Under the pieces are notes generated by a model. That model searched no databases. It was not told the DNA's origin and worked only from the letters and a program-made list of their open reading frames with translations. A stretch of DNA of 64,000 nucleotides, from positions 558,001 through 622,000 of the forward strand of contig NZ_JBHJHP010000001.1 in the NCBI RefSeq assembly GCF_042219855.1. The letters are read 5' to 3'. This document shows positions 54,358 through 63,191 of this stretch, one piece after another; the first letter of the stretch is position 1, and the number at the start of each line of letters is the position of its first letter. This stretch comes from JBHJHP01 sp042219855. Lineage in GTDB: Bacteria; Bacteroidota; Bacteroidia; Bacteroidales; UBA5342. A program made the position numbers and the translations under genes.

Positions 54358-55803
54358 TTGTCAACTTTAAAACAACAGGCATATAAAGGTATTTTCTGGA
54401 CGGCTCTTGACAGAATCAGTAATCAGGGTTTGCAGTTTATAATTGGAATTGTATTAGCAAGAATTCTAACTCCGGAAGAATTTGGTTTAGTTGGAATGAT
54501 CACTGTTTTTATTGTCATTTCCAATGTATTTATTGATAGCGGATTTGGTTTAGCCCTGATAAATAAAAAGGAAACCAACATTATTGAAGAAAGTTCTGTT
54601 TTTTGGCTAAATCTGATTGTAAGCATTTTGGTATTTGTATTGCTCTATTTTTTATCACCCTATATCGCAAACTTTTATGAAGAACCAATATTAACTGATA
54701 TAACACGTGTACTTGGCTTAACGCTTGTTTTACAAGCACTGGGTTCAATACATCTTAACCTTTTAACCAAAGAACTGGATTTTAAAACACAGTTTCGTTT
54801 AACGCTGACATCAAAAATTGTTTCAGGGATTGTTGGTATTGGTGCTGCACTGTATGGTTTTGGTGTTTGGGCTTTGGTTTTTCAGCGAATTGTACAGTCA
54901 TTCTGGCAAAGTGCAGGTTTATGGATTTTTCATAAATGGCGGCCAAAACTTAGTTTTAGTTTACCGGAGCTTAAACCTTTATGGGGTTATGGTTCAAAAT
55001 TACTTGCTTCGAGCTTACTTTCAACTGTTTCCGATAACATTTATTCTTTGGTTATAGGTAAAGGTTTTAGTGCAGCAGATCTTGGATATTACAGAAGGGC
55101 TAAAGGTTACCAAATTCTTCCGGTCTCGTTGTTAACTTCAACTATTGGAAGAGTTAGTTTTCCAATTTACTCAAAGGTTAAAGATGATAGTAAGAAATAT
55201 CTACAGTTAATGCGAAAATCATTTTCTTTAATGAGTTTTGTAAGTTTTCCGGTATTGGCCGGATTAGCAGTAATGGCAAAGCCAATTATAATTGTTATGA
55301 TTACTGATAAATGGCTGCCATCTGTTCCATACTTGCAATTACTTTGCATTATAGGAATGTTATATCCATGGAATTTAATGAATGTTCAGGCACTTGTTGC
55401 ATATGGAAGGTCTGATTTAAATTTGAGAATTACAATAATTAAAAACGGCTTAAGACTGCTCAATTTATTTGTAATGATGAACTTTAGTGTGTTATTTATA
55501 GTGGTTGGAGAAGTTTTTGTATCACTTTTGTCCATTTTAATAAATAGCTACTATTCACGAAAAATATTTAATTATGGATTTATAAGTCAGTTGATGGATT
55601 TAAAACGGATATTTCTTTCAACTTCTTTACTGGTGCTAATAACATTAATTCCTTTGAAATTAGAACTTTCAGTAGAATATACGTTGACACTTCAAATAAT
55701 GATTTTTGGTGTAGGGTTTATATTATTGAACCGATTAATTAATAAAGATAGTTTTAATGATTTACTTGTTAATTTAAAAAAATTAAAGTCAGGTAAAACG
55801 TGA
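54358..55803 (+). CDS. Wzx-like flippase (MOP superfamily)
   Basis: 481 aa with about 12-14 membrane helices. It flips the undecaprenyl-linked oligosaccharide across the inner membrane. The N-terminus KQQAYKGIFWTALDRISNQG followed by ARILTPEEFGLVGM is typical of the Polysacc_synt / WzxC type. The start is a TTG, chosen because no ATG lies upstream in frame and because the conserved N-terminus begins a few codons later; the next in-frame Met falls inside the first helix region. Its stop overlaps the next start (GTGA). With the Wza/Wzc-like pair this indicates a Wzy-type pathway, but no polymerase is seen in the window. Confidence 0.88.
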   Translation: MSTLKQQAYKGIFWTALDRISNQGLQFIIGIVLARILTPEEFGLVGMITVFIVISNVFIDSGFGLALINKKETNIIEESSVFWLNLIVSILVFVLLYFLSPYIANFYEEPILTDITRVLGLTLVLQALGSIHLNLLTKELDFKTQFRLTLTSKIVSGIVGIGAALYGFGVWALVFQRIVQSFWQSAGLWIFHKWRPKLSFSLPELKPLWGYGSKLLASSLLSTVSDNIYSLVIGKGFSAADLGYYRRAKGYQILPVSLLTSTIGRVSFPIYSKVKDDSKKYLQLMRKSFSLMSFVSFPVLAGLAVMAKPIIIVMITDKWLPSVPYLQLLCIIGMLYPWNLMNVQALVAYGRSDLNLRITIIKNGLRLLNLFVMMNFSVLFIVVGEVFVSLLSILINSYYSRKIFNYGFISQLMDLKRIFLSTSLLVLITLIPLKLELSVEYTLTLQIMIFGVGFILLNRLINKDSFNDLLVNLKKLKSGKT

Positions 55804-56510
55804 ATCCGCGCAAAAGAGCATGTATTTATAATGACTATTTAAGGTTCATCAAAAGATATTTTGTAAATCAATTTCACAAATTAAGAATAAAGAATAAACC
55901 TAAAATATTTTGTATTGGACTAAACAAAACCGGGACAACATCCTTTGAGTTTGTGATGAAAGAACTTGGTTTTATCGTTGGAGATCAGAGAGAAGGTGAA
56001 AAATTATTACACGATTATGCAAAACAGGAGTTTAGTTCACTGTTTAAGCTGTGTAAAACAGCACAGGTATTTCAGGATGCACCATTCAGTTTTCCCGACA
56101 CCTATAAATATCTGGATCAGCAATTTCCGGGCAGTAAATTTATTTTAACCGTTAGGGATAATCCTGACCAATGGTACGAATCTATTACACGTTTTCATTC
56201 CCGAATATGGGCAGATGGTCGAAGGATACCAACTAAGGAAGACTTGCAGAATGCCACTTATATCTACAAGGGAAGGCCATGGGAAAGTAACAGGATATTA
56301 TTTAAAACTCCCGAGTCTGATCCCTACAATAATCAGATGCTGATTGATTATTATACCAATCATGTTACGAATGTAAACGCTTATTTTAAGGATCGAACCA
56401 ATGATTTATTGATTATAAATGTAGCAGAAAAAGCCAGTTATAGGCGGTTGTGTACTTTTGTACGAAAAAGACCGGTAAGAGAAAAGTTTCCCGTAATGAA
56501 TAAATCATGA
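55800..56510 (+). CDS. Sulfotransferase 1 (P-loop, Sulfotransfer_4-like)
   Basis: 236 aa, GTG start overlapping the flippase stop. IGLNKTGTTSFEFVMKELG (about 38-56) is the 5'-phosphosulfate-binding loop of PAPS sulfotransferases, with the catalytic Lys. FILTVRDNPDQWYESI (about 115-130) is the 3'-phosphate-binding Arg/Ser segment. A basic N-terminal stretch (about 1-34) precedes the core; there is no clear membrane helix. It would move sulfate from PAPS (made by cysC) to a sugar of the polysaccharide; the acceptor is unknown. It is not closely similar to the other two sulfotransferases here. Confidence 0.82.
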   Translation: MNPRKRACIYNDYLRFIKRYFVNQFHKLRIKNKPKIFCIGLNKTGTTSFEFVMKELGFIVGDQREGEKLLHDYAKQEFSSLFKLCKTAQVFQDAPFSFPDTYKYLDQQFPGSKFILTVRDNPDQWYESITRFHSRIWADGRRIPTKEDLQNATYIYKGRPWESNRILFKTPESDPYNNQMLIDYYTNHVTNVNAYFKDRTNDLLIINVAEKASYRRLCTFVRKRPVREKFPVMNKS

Positions 56511-56514
56511 TCTT

Positions 56515-57207
56515 ATGAAATTAGCTGTAATGCAACCATATTTGTTTCCCTACCTTGCATATTTTCAGCTTATTTATGCTGTAGATAAGTTCATTTTTTA
56601 CGATGACGTAAATTATATCAAGGGGGGATGGATCAACAGGAATAATATTCTCGTGAAGGGTGAAAAAAAACTGCTTACTCTGAATCTTATCGGTGCCAGT
56701 TCAAATAAGCTGATCAAAGATATAGAAATAGGTCAAAACAGGCAGAAATTGTTGAAAACCATACAACAGAGCTATACTAAAGCGCCTTTTTATAACAAAA
56801 TATTTCCAATGATAGAATCTATTTTGTGCCATAATACAAACTTTATATCGGAATTGGCAATTCATTCAGTTATAAAAGTTTGTGAATTTTTAGGTATCGA
56901 TTGCGAATTTGAAACCAGTTCCCTTATGTATGGTGATACAGCAGGTATGGAAAAAACAGAAAGACTAAAAAAAATATGTCGATTGAATGGTGCAGCAGTT
57001 TATGTAAACCCGATTGGTGGCCAGAATCTTTATAATAAGCATGATTTTATGCATAAGGGTATAGACTTGTTTTTTTTGAAATCAAGTTTCCCTGTTTATA
57101 CGCAGTTTGATACTGGATTTATTCCCGGTTTATCAATCATTGATATTCTAATGTTCAATAAGCGGAAAGAAATCATTAATATGCTCGAAAAATATAAATT
57201 GGTGTGA
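56515..57207 (+). CDS. WbqC-family protein
   Basis: 230 aa. MKLAVMQPYLFPYLAYFQLI at the N-terminus, FIFYDDVNYIKGGWINRN, and YVNPIGGQNLYNK with PGLSIIDILMFN near the end are hallmarks of the WbqC family from O-antigen clusters. The family is suspected to take part in amino-sugar modification, but the reaction is not established to my knowledge. Soluble. It overlaps the next gene (GTGA). Confidence 0.88.
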   Translation: MKLAVMQPYLFPYLAYFQLIYAVDKFIFYDDVNYIKGGWINRNNILVKGEKKLLTLNLIGASSNKLIKDIEIGQNRQKLLKTIQQSYTKAPFYNKIFPMIESILCHNTNFISELAIHSVIKVCEFLGIDCEFETSSLMYGDTAGMEKTERLKKICRLNGAAVYVNPIGGQNLYNKHDFMHKGIDLFFLKSSFPVYTQFDTGFIPGLSIIDILMFNKRKEIINMLEKYKLV

Positions 57208-58016
57208 AACGGATAGCCATACATAGTGTTCCTCGTTCTGGATCATCCTGGTTAGGCAGTATTTTTGATTCTCATCCGAACGTTGCCTATCGGTTTCAGC
57301 CGCTGTTCTCTTATACGCATAAAAGTCAGCTCAGGCCGAAATCCTCGTTTGATGATATAAACACATTTTTTGAAGATATACTGAACACGAAAGATTCATT
57401 GGTACTTCAAAAAGAAGCAATTTCTAATAAATTGGTTCCAGAGTTTACCAAAAATGAACCTACCCATATTGTCTATAAAGAAGTAAGGTATCATCATATT
57501 TTAGAAAACTTACTTAAAACAGATCCTGAAATTAAAGTTATTGGTCTTGTACGAAATCCCTGTGCGGTCATCAACTCCTGGATAAAAGCACCAAAGGAAT
57601 TCAGAAAAAATGAAGGATGGAAAATAAAGGATGAGTGGCGCTGTGCACCAAAAAAGAATGCTGATAAACCGGAAGAATTTAATGGGTTTGAAAAATGGAA
57701 AGAAGTAACCCTTCTTTTTCATAAATTAAACGCTGAATTTCCTGAGCGATTTTATCTTCTGAAATATGACAGTTTACTGCAGAATACTCAGAACGCAGTG
57801 GAACAGTTGTTTAATTTCTGTGATCTGGAAGTGCCAGAACAAACCAGTTCTTTTATTACAGCAAGTCGTAGCATCCATAATTCGGACAATTCTTATTCAG
57901 TTTACAGAATAAAAGATAATGATTTAAACTGGGAAAATGAGTTGCCAAATGCAATCAGTTCACAAATAAAAGAAGAACTCAAAAGAACGCAACTTGAAAT
58001 TTATCTTAAGGCGTAA
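57204..58016 (+). CDS. Sulfotransferase 2 (P-loop)
   Basis: 270 aa, GTG start coupled to the WbqC stop. IHSVPRSGSSWLGSIFDSHP (about 5-24) is the 5'-phosphosulfate loop; VIGLVRNPCAVINSW (about 112-126) carries the 3'-phosphate Arg and Ser. The long middle region rich in Lys and Trp is probably the acceptor side. Soluble, PAPS-dependent, acting on a carbohydrate by context. Some PRSGSSWL proteins act on other substrates, so the acceptor is inferred from the cluster only. Confidence 0.83.
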   Translation: MKRIAIHSVPRSGSSWLGSIFDSHPNVAYRFQPLFSYTHKSQLRPKSSFDDINTFFEDILNTKDSLVLQKEAISNKLVPEFTKNEPTHIVYKEVRYHHILENLLKTDPEIKVIGLVRNPCAVINSWIKAPKEFRKNEGWKIKDEWRCAPKKNADKPEEFNGFEKWKEVTLLFHKLNAEFPERFYLLKYDSLLQNTQNAVEQLFNFCDLEVPEQTSSFITASRSIHNSDNSYSVYRIKDNDLNWENELPNAISSQIKEELKRTQLEIYLKA

Positions 58017-58034
58017 ATTACTTAATTTTACAAA

Positions 58035-58445
58035 ATGGAACAGAAATCCGAAATAATACAGTTACCTAAAATTGAAGATCCAAGAGGAAATTTGTCGTTC
58101 ATAGAAGAGAATAATCATATTCCGTTTAAAATAGAGAGATCGTATTGGATCTATGATGTGCCTGGCGGTCAGACCAGGGGAGGACATGCTTTTAAAAAGC
58201 AACAGGAATTTATTGTGGCGTTATCCGGAAGCTTCGATGTTTTGGTGGATGATGGAAAAGAAAAAAAAGTATATCAGCTTAACCGCTCCTATTACGGATT
58301 GTATATTCCTTCAGGATACTGGAGACAAATGCAGAACTTTTCAACCAATTCTTTAGCTCTTGTATTGAGTTCGACACAATTTGACGAGAAAGATTATTTA
58401 CGTGCTTATGAAGACTTTTTAAAACTTAGGCAAAATGAAAAGTAG
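58035..58445 (+). CDS. FdtA/QdtA-like dTDP-4-keto-6-deoxyhexose 3,4-ketoisomerase, copy 1
   Basis: 136 aa cupin. IYDVPGGQTRGGHAFKKQQE carries the conserved RGGHA-K core; VLVDDGKEKKVYQLN and GLYIPSGYWRQM complete the barrel. The family turns dTDP-4-keto-6-deoxyglucose into the 3-keto isomer for 3-amino sugars (Fuc3N, Qui3N). The His of RGGHAF is kept, so it may be active. Its end overlaps the start of a second member by 11 bases. dTDP-glucose synthesis genes (rmlA, rmlB) are not in the window. Confidence 0.83.
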   Translation: MEQKSEIIQLPKIEDPRGNLSFIEENNHIPFKIERSYWIYDVPGGQTRGGHAFKKQQEFIVALSGSFDVLVDDGKEKKVYQLNRSYYGLYIPSGYWRQMQNFSTNSLALVLSSTQFDEKDYLRAYEDFLKLRQNEK

Positions 58446-58851
58446 TGTTTATGATTGCGTAGTTTTACCCCTTAATAAGGTACAGAACCGAGCTGGTAAC
58501 ATTACCGTTGTAGAAGGCAATACAAACGTTCCATTTGATGTTAAACGTGTCTATTATTTATACGACGTACCAGGTGGAGAAGCAAGAGGAGGGCATGCTC
58601 ATAAAAAACTTTATCAGTTAATTATTGCTGTTGGTGGTTCTTTTGATGTCTTGTTGGATGATGGTACTAATAAAAAAGTAGTAAAATTAAACCGCCCAGA
58701 TTATGGCTTATTGATAGTATCGGGTATCTGGAGAGAGCTTTTTGAATTTTCGTCAGGAGCTACTTGTATGGTTTTGGCATCAGAAAAATATGACGAAAAA
58801 GATTATATTAGAGAATATAATTCATTCAAAATTTTTAAAAATGAATATTGA
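58435..58851 (+). CDS. FdtA/QdtA-like dTDP-4-keto-6-deoxyhexose 3,4-ketoisomerase, copy 2
   Basis: 138 aa, about half identical to the preceding protein: YDVPGGEARGGHAHKKLYQL, VLLDDGTNKKVVKLN, GLLIVSGIWREL. The RGGHAHK core with two His is the more canonical form. Such tandem members may work as a heteromer, or one may set a different stereochemistry (Fuc- or Qui-type). It is followed by an acyltransferase, a GNAT protein and an FdtB-like aminotransferase, the expected neighbours for a 3-acylamino-3,6-dideoxy sugar. Confidence 0.86.
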   Translation: MKSSVYDCVVLPLNKVQNRAGNITVVEGNTNVPFDVKRVYYLYDVPGGEARGGHAHKKLYQLIIAVGGSFDVLLDDGTNKKVVKLNRPDYGLLIVSGIWRELFEFSSGATCMVLASEKYDEKDYIREYNSFKIFKNEY

Positions 58852-59779
58852 AGAAGTTACTTCAAGTGAATACGATGAAATCTTTCGTAATAATTATCAT
58901 GTATTTAATTCACCAGATTTTTCAGAATTAAATAAAAATAAAGTAAATAGGCTATATTACTTATTATTTAAAGATTCTAAATTTAGATCAGGTCTTATTT
59001 TGGGTGAAAAGAACAATAATCTTATTTCACCATTTTCCGCTCCATTTGGTGGATTTACATTTTTAAATAATAATATTAAATTATCAATATTAGATGATAC
59101 TTTACGAACTTTATTAGAGTGGGGCAAAAAAAAAAGATTTAAGTCAGTTAGAATAACACTACCGCCGACTATTTATAATGAGGACGTTATTTCAAAGCAG
59201 GTGAATTGTTTATTTCGAGCCAATTTTAGAATCACACAGATTGACTTAAATTATTCCTTCAATACTTCCTTATTTAATAAGGATTATAGTTCAGTTTTAT
59301 GGAGAAATGCAAAGAAGAATTTAAAGATAGCTAGTTCAAACGATTTTAATGTAGTTTATAGTCAGGATTCAAAGAACTTAGAGGTCGCATATAATATTAT
59401 AGCTTTTAACCGAAGGGAAAGGGGATTTCCATTACGAATGACTATGAATCAAATTTTGGAAACTTCCAAAGTAATTTGTATTGATACCTTTTTATGTAAA
59501 TATGAAGGCAGCTATATAGCTGCTGCAATTGTGTTTAAGGTAACTGAAAAAGTTGTTCAGGTTGTTTATTGGGGCGATAATCCGGAGTATTCATCCCTAA
59601 AGACGATGAATTATTTATCCTTTAAGGTTTTTGAACATTACAGTAATGAAAACATTCAAATAGTTGATATTGGACCATCAACAGAAAACTCCATCCCCAA
59701 TTATGGTTTATGTGATTTTAAAGAAGGTATAGGTTCAAATATTTCTCAAAAGTTGACATTTATAAAAGAGTATATCTAG
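58841..59779 (+). CDS. FemAB/GNAT-fold acyltransferase
   Basis: 312 aa from the ATG at 58841, which overlaps the FdtA-like stop; an upstream start at 58742 would overlap that gene by over 100 bases and adds no conserved sequence. Features: FSAPFGGF, RNAKKNLKIASSN, RRERGFPLRMT, and VFKVTEKVVQVVYWGDNPEY with MNYLSFKVFEHY. This resembles the acetyltransferase-6/FemAB-like family that attaches acyl or aminoacyl groups to sugars or lipids. Soluble. The gene is strongly AT-rich compared with those before 58 kb. Substrate unknown. Confidence 0.65.
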   Translation: MNIEEVTSSEYDEIFRNNYHVFNSPDFSELNKNKVNRLYYLLFKDSKFRSGLILGEKNNNLISPFSAPFGGFTFLNNNIKLSILDDTLRTLLEWGKKKRFKSVRITLPPTIYNEDVISKQVNCLFRANFRITQIDLNYSFNTSLFNKDYSSVLWRNAKKNLKIASSNDFNVVYSQDSKNLEVAYNIIAFNRRERGFPLRMTMNQILETSKVICIDTFLCKYEGSYIAAAIVFKVTEKVVQVVYWGDNPEYSSLKTMNYLSFKVFEHYSNENIQIVDIGPSTENSIPNYGLCDFKEGIGSNISQKLTFIKEYI

Positions 59780-60225
59780 TGGTTAAACTTGTAAGTTTTG
59801 ATTTAAATTATCTCGAACTTTCCTGGCGTTGGTTAAATGATATTGAAATAAAAAGGCTAACTGATGCATCTGATTTCACTAAGGAAGAGCAGTTAATATG
59901 GTATAAAAATCTAAAAGAAAAAAAAGACTATATGATATGGGGTATTGAATATAATAAAATTCCTGTAGGTTCTTGTGGATTAAAGAGCATAACTGAACTC
60001 GATTGTGAGTATTGGGGATATATTGGAGAGAAAGAGTATTGGGGAAAAGGAATTGGAAAAACCATAATAGATAGAATGATAGTGGAGGCAAAAAAATTAC
60101 AACTCGTAAGTATATGGTTAAAAGTAGTAAATGATAACAAACGGGCAATAAAATTATATGAACGTAAAGGATTTCTGACAATTAATGAGAATCATGATGC
60201 TCTTTTTATGCGTAAAATGTTATGA
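59779..60225 (+). CDS. GNAT-family N-acetyltransferase
   Basis: 148 aa, GTG start sharing one base with the previous stop. SWRWLNDIEIKRLT, GIEYNKIPVGSCGLK, and the acetyl-CoA loop GEKEYWGKGIGKTIID, then VNDNKRAIKLYERKGF. It is close in form to PseH/RimJ-type GNATs. Placed between the FdtA-like and FdtB-like genes, it could N-acetylate the amino sugar (a role played by FdtC, of a different fold, in known pathways); that assignment is inference. ATGA overlap with the next gene. Confidence 0.85.
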   Translation: MVKLVSFDLNYLELSWRWLNDIEIKRLTDASDFTKEEQLIWYKNLKEKKDYMIWGIEYNKIPVGSCGLKSITELDCEYWGYIGEKEYWGKGIGKTIIDRMIVEAKKLQLVSIWLKVVNDNKRAIKLYERKGFLTINENHDALFMRKML

Positions 60226-61331
60226 TTAAATTTCTGGATTTAAAAACTATTAATGCAACTTATGAACCTGATTTATCTGAAGCAGTTCAACGTGTAATAA
60301 ATTCAGGGTGGTATTTATTGGGAAAGGAAAATGAAGCCTTTGAAAATGAATATGCAGATTTTATAGGGACAAAATATGCCATTGGGGTAGCTAACGGACT
60401 TGATGCCCTAAGGCTTATTTTTAAGGCTTATATAGAATTGGGTTATTTAAATGAAGGAGATGAGGTAATAGTACCAGCAAATACATACATTGCATCAATA
60501 TTAGCAATTTCAGATAATCGACTTAAACCAGTTATCGTCGAACCTTCAGTAGATACATTTAACATAGATCCCTTTTTAATTGAAAATGCAATTACTTCTA
60601 AAACAAAAGCAATTCTATTAGTTCATTTATATGGTAGAAATGCTATGCATAAAGAAATAGAACGAATTGTTAAAAAATATAATTTATTGCTCATTGAAGA
60701 TAATGCACAAGCTCATGGTTGCTTTTACGGAGACAAACGAACAGGATCATTAGGACATGCATCAGGACATAGTTTCTATCCAGGGAAAAACTTAGGTGCT
60801 TTGGGTGATGGAGGAGCAGTTACAACTGATGATGAGGAGTTAGCCTCCATGATACGGATATTAGGCAATTACGGGAATACTAAAAAATATGTAAACGATT
60901 ATCAGGGATTAAATTCTCGTTTGGACGAAATTCAAGCAGCCATTTTACGTGTGAAATTACAGCGCTTAGATGAAGATAATCAGTATCGTCGTGACCTCGC
61001 AAAATTATATTTGAATAATATTGTTAATACATCAATTATATTGCCATACTTGCCTGCAGAACTTGAGCAAACACATGTTTGGCATCTTTTTGTTATTCGT
61101 AATACAAATCGTGATAGGTTACAAAAATTTCTTACGGAAAAAGGCGTGCAAACACTTATCCATTATCCAATACCACCGCATATTCAAAAGGCTTATTCCA
61201 ATTTTACATTTAACAACCGTGGTTATCCAATAACAGAACAATGTGCTGCTGAATGCCTGAGTTTACCAATTGGTAAACACCTAAATGAAAGCGAAGTAAT
61301 TGAAATCTCCAAACTTATCAACGAATTTTAA
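60222..61331 (+). CDS. DegT/DnrJ-family sugar 3-aminotransferase (FdtB/QdtB-like)
   Basis: 369 aa. INSGWYLLGKENEAFENEYA, GVANGLDALRLI, ANTYIASILAI, EDNAQAHG (PLP ring Asp) and the Schiff-base Lys in HSFYPGKNLGALGDGGA. GVANGLDAL and FYPGKNLGALGD are typical of dTDP-3-keto-6-deoxyhexose aminotransferases (FdtB/QdtB), which act right after the FdtA/QdtA ketoisomerase encoded nearby. Together they would make a 3-amino-3,6-dideoxyhexose. The C-terminal IHYPIPPHIQKAY substrate loop is intact. Confidence 0.9.
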   Translation: MIKFLDLKTINATYEPDLSEAVQRVINSGWYLLGKENEAFENEYADFIGTKYAIGVANGLDALRLIFKAYIELGYLNEGDEVIVPANTYIASILAISDNRLKPVIVEPSVDTFNIDPFLIENAITSKTKAILLVHLYGRNAMHKEIERIVKKYNLLLIEDNAQAHGCFYGDKRTGSLGHASGHSFYPGKNLGALGDGGAVTTDDEELASMIRILGNYGNTKKYVNDYQGLNSRLDEIQAAILRVKLQRLDEDNQYRRDLAKLYLNNIVNTSIILPYLPAELEQTHVWHLFVIRNTNRDRLQKFLTEKGVQTLIHYPIPPHIQKAYSNFTFNNRGYPITEQCAAECLSLPIGKHLNESEVIEISKLINEF

Positions 61332-61333
61332 GC

Positions 61334-62221
61334 ATGGGTAAATTGTATGTTCACATCGGTTTACCTAAAACTGCAACAAGTACATTACAAGTTGAGCTTT
61401 TCAATAAGATTGTTTCTGAAAAACTAGAATATCTAGGAGTTCAACATCCAAGAGATAAGAAACAAGATATATTGTATTATAAATTTATGAATTCTGTTAA
61501 TACAGGAACTGAAATAGAACAGACCAAGTCTTTGCTGAAACATAAATTAGATAAATATGATTTATTAATTTCAGAAGAAATGCTTGTCGTTACAAGTGCT
61601 AGTATTACATGGCGAGAAAAATTACAAAATTTATCTTTAATATTAAAAGGACTAGATTTTAGCATAATTATTAGTGTGCGAGAACCTGCATCAGCAATGT
61701 TTTCATATTATTTGGAACTTTATGCAATATTAAAAAAGCGTGGAAGTTTTTTAGATATTGCTTTAAAGGATGATGCAATGCGAATTTATTATTATAAAGA
61801 ATTTTTAAGTTTCTGTATCGATAAATTTAGTAAAACACGTATAAATTTGATTAAGTTCGAAGATATTATTAAAAATGATATTACTGATATTACTAAGATT
61901 ATAGGTTACACCCCAACCAAAATTACTTTTAGTAATATTAATTCTAAAATCCTTAAAAATGAAAAAATAATTACAAATTCAAATATAAATATTAGTCAAC
62001 TATTCATGTTTGTAACTAGAGTTTTAAAACTAAACAAAATAAGATTCTTAAAACGGTTTAAAGGTTTATACAAGATTTTGTTAAATAAAACAAAAAACAT
62101 CATTTTAAAACAAGATAAGGTAAATATAGTATCCACTGAAGTTTTGGACCAAATTAGAATTGAATTGAAAGATCAAACAGATTATTTAAGAGATAACTAT
62201 AAAATTGATTATTCAATCTAA
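61334..62221 (+). CDS. Sulfotransferase 3 (P-loop)
   Basis: 295 aa. YVHIGLPKTATSTLQVELFN (about 5-24) is the 5'-phosphosulfate-binding loop with Lys; DFSIIISVREPASAMFSYYL (about 111-130) has the 3'-phosphate Arg/Ser. The C-terminal third is Lys- and Asn-rich and poorly conserved in appearance. Of the three sulfotransferases in the cluster this is the most AT-rich and the least certain. Substrate presumably a sugar of the same polysaccharide. It starts 2 bases after the aminotransferase stop. Confidence 0.75.
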   Translation: MGKLYVHIGLPKTATSTLQVELFNKIVSEKLEYLGVQHPRDKKQDILYYKFMNSVNTGTEIEQTKSLLKHKLDKYDLLISEEMLVVTSASITWREKLQNLSLILKGLDFSIIISVREPASAMFSYYLELYAILKKRGSFLDIALKDDAMRIYYYKEFLSFCIDKFSKTRINLIKFEDIIKNDITDITKIIGYTPTKITFSNINSKILKNEKIITNSNINISQLFMFVTRVLKLNKIRFLKRFKGLYKILLNKTKNIILKQDKVNIVSTEVLDQIRIELKDQTDYLRDNYKIDYSI

Positions 62222-62291
62222 TCATAAATGTAAATAGATGCTTGTTTTACTTTAATACAACTAAATTTATATTAAACGATTAAATAGAAAA

Positions 62292-63191
62292 ATGAATAAA
62301 ACTCATGATCCTCTCGTATCGGTTATTGTTTTAACATATAATAGTTTGGATTATGTATTGGAAACTTTAGAGAGTGTAAAACAACAGTCATATAAAAAAA
62401 TTGAATTAATTATAACGGATGACGGTTCGTCTGATAAAACCGTTAGTACATGTGAAACCTGGTTATTGAGGAATAAAAAATGGTTTATACAAACTCGACT
62501 AATTACCACCGAGAAAAATACTGGAGTTCCAGCAAATTGTAATCGTGGAATAAAGGCAGCAAAAGGTGAATGGATAAAATTTATTGGTGGCGATGATTTA
62601 TTACTGAAAGATTGTATAAAAAATAATATTGACAATACAGTAAAAAATGCAAAGATTAAAATCCAGTTTTCGAAGCAGCTATACTTTAAAGCATTAAATG
62701 GGGAAAAACAAATAATTGAAGATCTTTATTTCAAAGAAAATTACAGATATTACAATATTGATAATGAAGAACAATATAAAGTTTTATTAGTAAGGAACTT
62801 TTTAATTGCACCAACATCGTTTTTTAAAGCAACTGTATTTTATGAGATTGGTTTGTTTGACGAATCAATAAAGGGAATTGAGGACTATCCGTTTTGGTTG
62901 AAAGCTTCCCAGAAAGGTTATAAATTTTACTTTTTTGATAAGGAAACCGTCATGTACAGAAAGTCTGAAATTAATAGTTCCAGTTTGCCGAGAATGCATT
63001 TATATATGAAAAAGATATTTTTTAAATATAGATTCATTCCATTGTTGAAATATAGGCCTTATTACGCATATGACAGGTTTATCTTTTACACCTTAATTCC
63101 TTTAATCCTTAAAAACAAATATTTCAAAGTGTTTTATTATGTATTATCACCATTATCAGTATTTAAGTCATTCAGCAACATTAATCCATGA
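62292..63191 (+). CDS. Glycosyltransferase family 2
   Basis: 299 aa. VSVIVLTYNSLDYVLETLES, LIITDDGSSDKTVSTCE, and the metal motif IGGDDLLL (about 97-104). A second acidic motif, IEDYPFWLKASQKGYKFYFF, is typical of the GT2 C-terminal half. Two weak hydrophobic stretches near the C-terminus may touch the membrane. Donor and acceptor unknown. ATGA overlap with the following glycosyltransferase. Confidence 0.9.
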   Translation: MNKTHDPLVSVIVLTYNSLDYVLETLESVKQQSYKKIELIITDDGSSDKTVSTCETWLLRNKKWFIQTRLITTEKNTGVPANCNRGIKAAKGEWIKFIGGDDLLLKDCIKNNIDNTVKNAKIKIQFSKQLYFKALNGEKQIIEDLYFKENYRYYNIDNEEQYKVLLVRNFLIAPTSFFKATVFYEIGLFDESIKGIEDYPFWLKASQKGYKFYFFDKETVMYRKSEINSSSLPRMHLYMKKIFFKYRFIPLLKYRPYYAYDRFIFYTLIPLILKNKYFKVFYYVLSPLSVFKSFSNINP

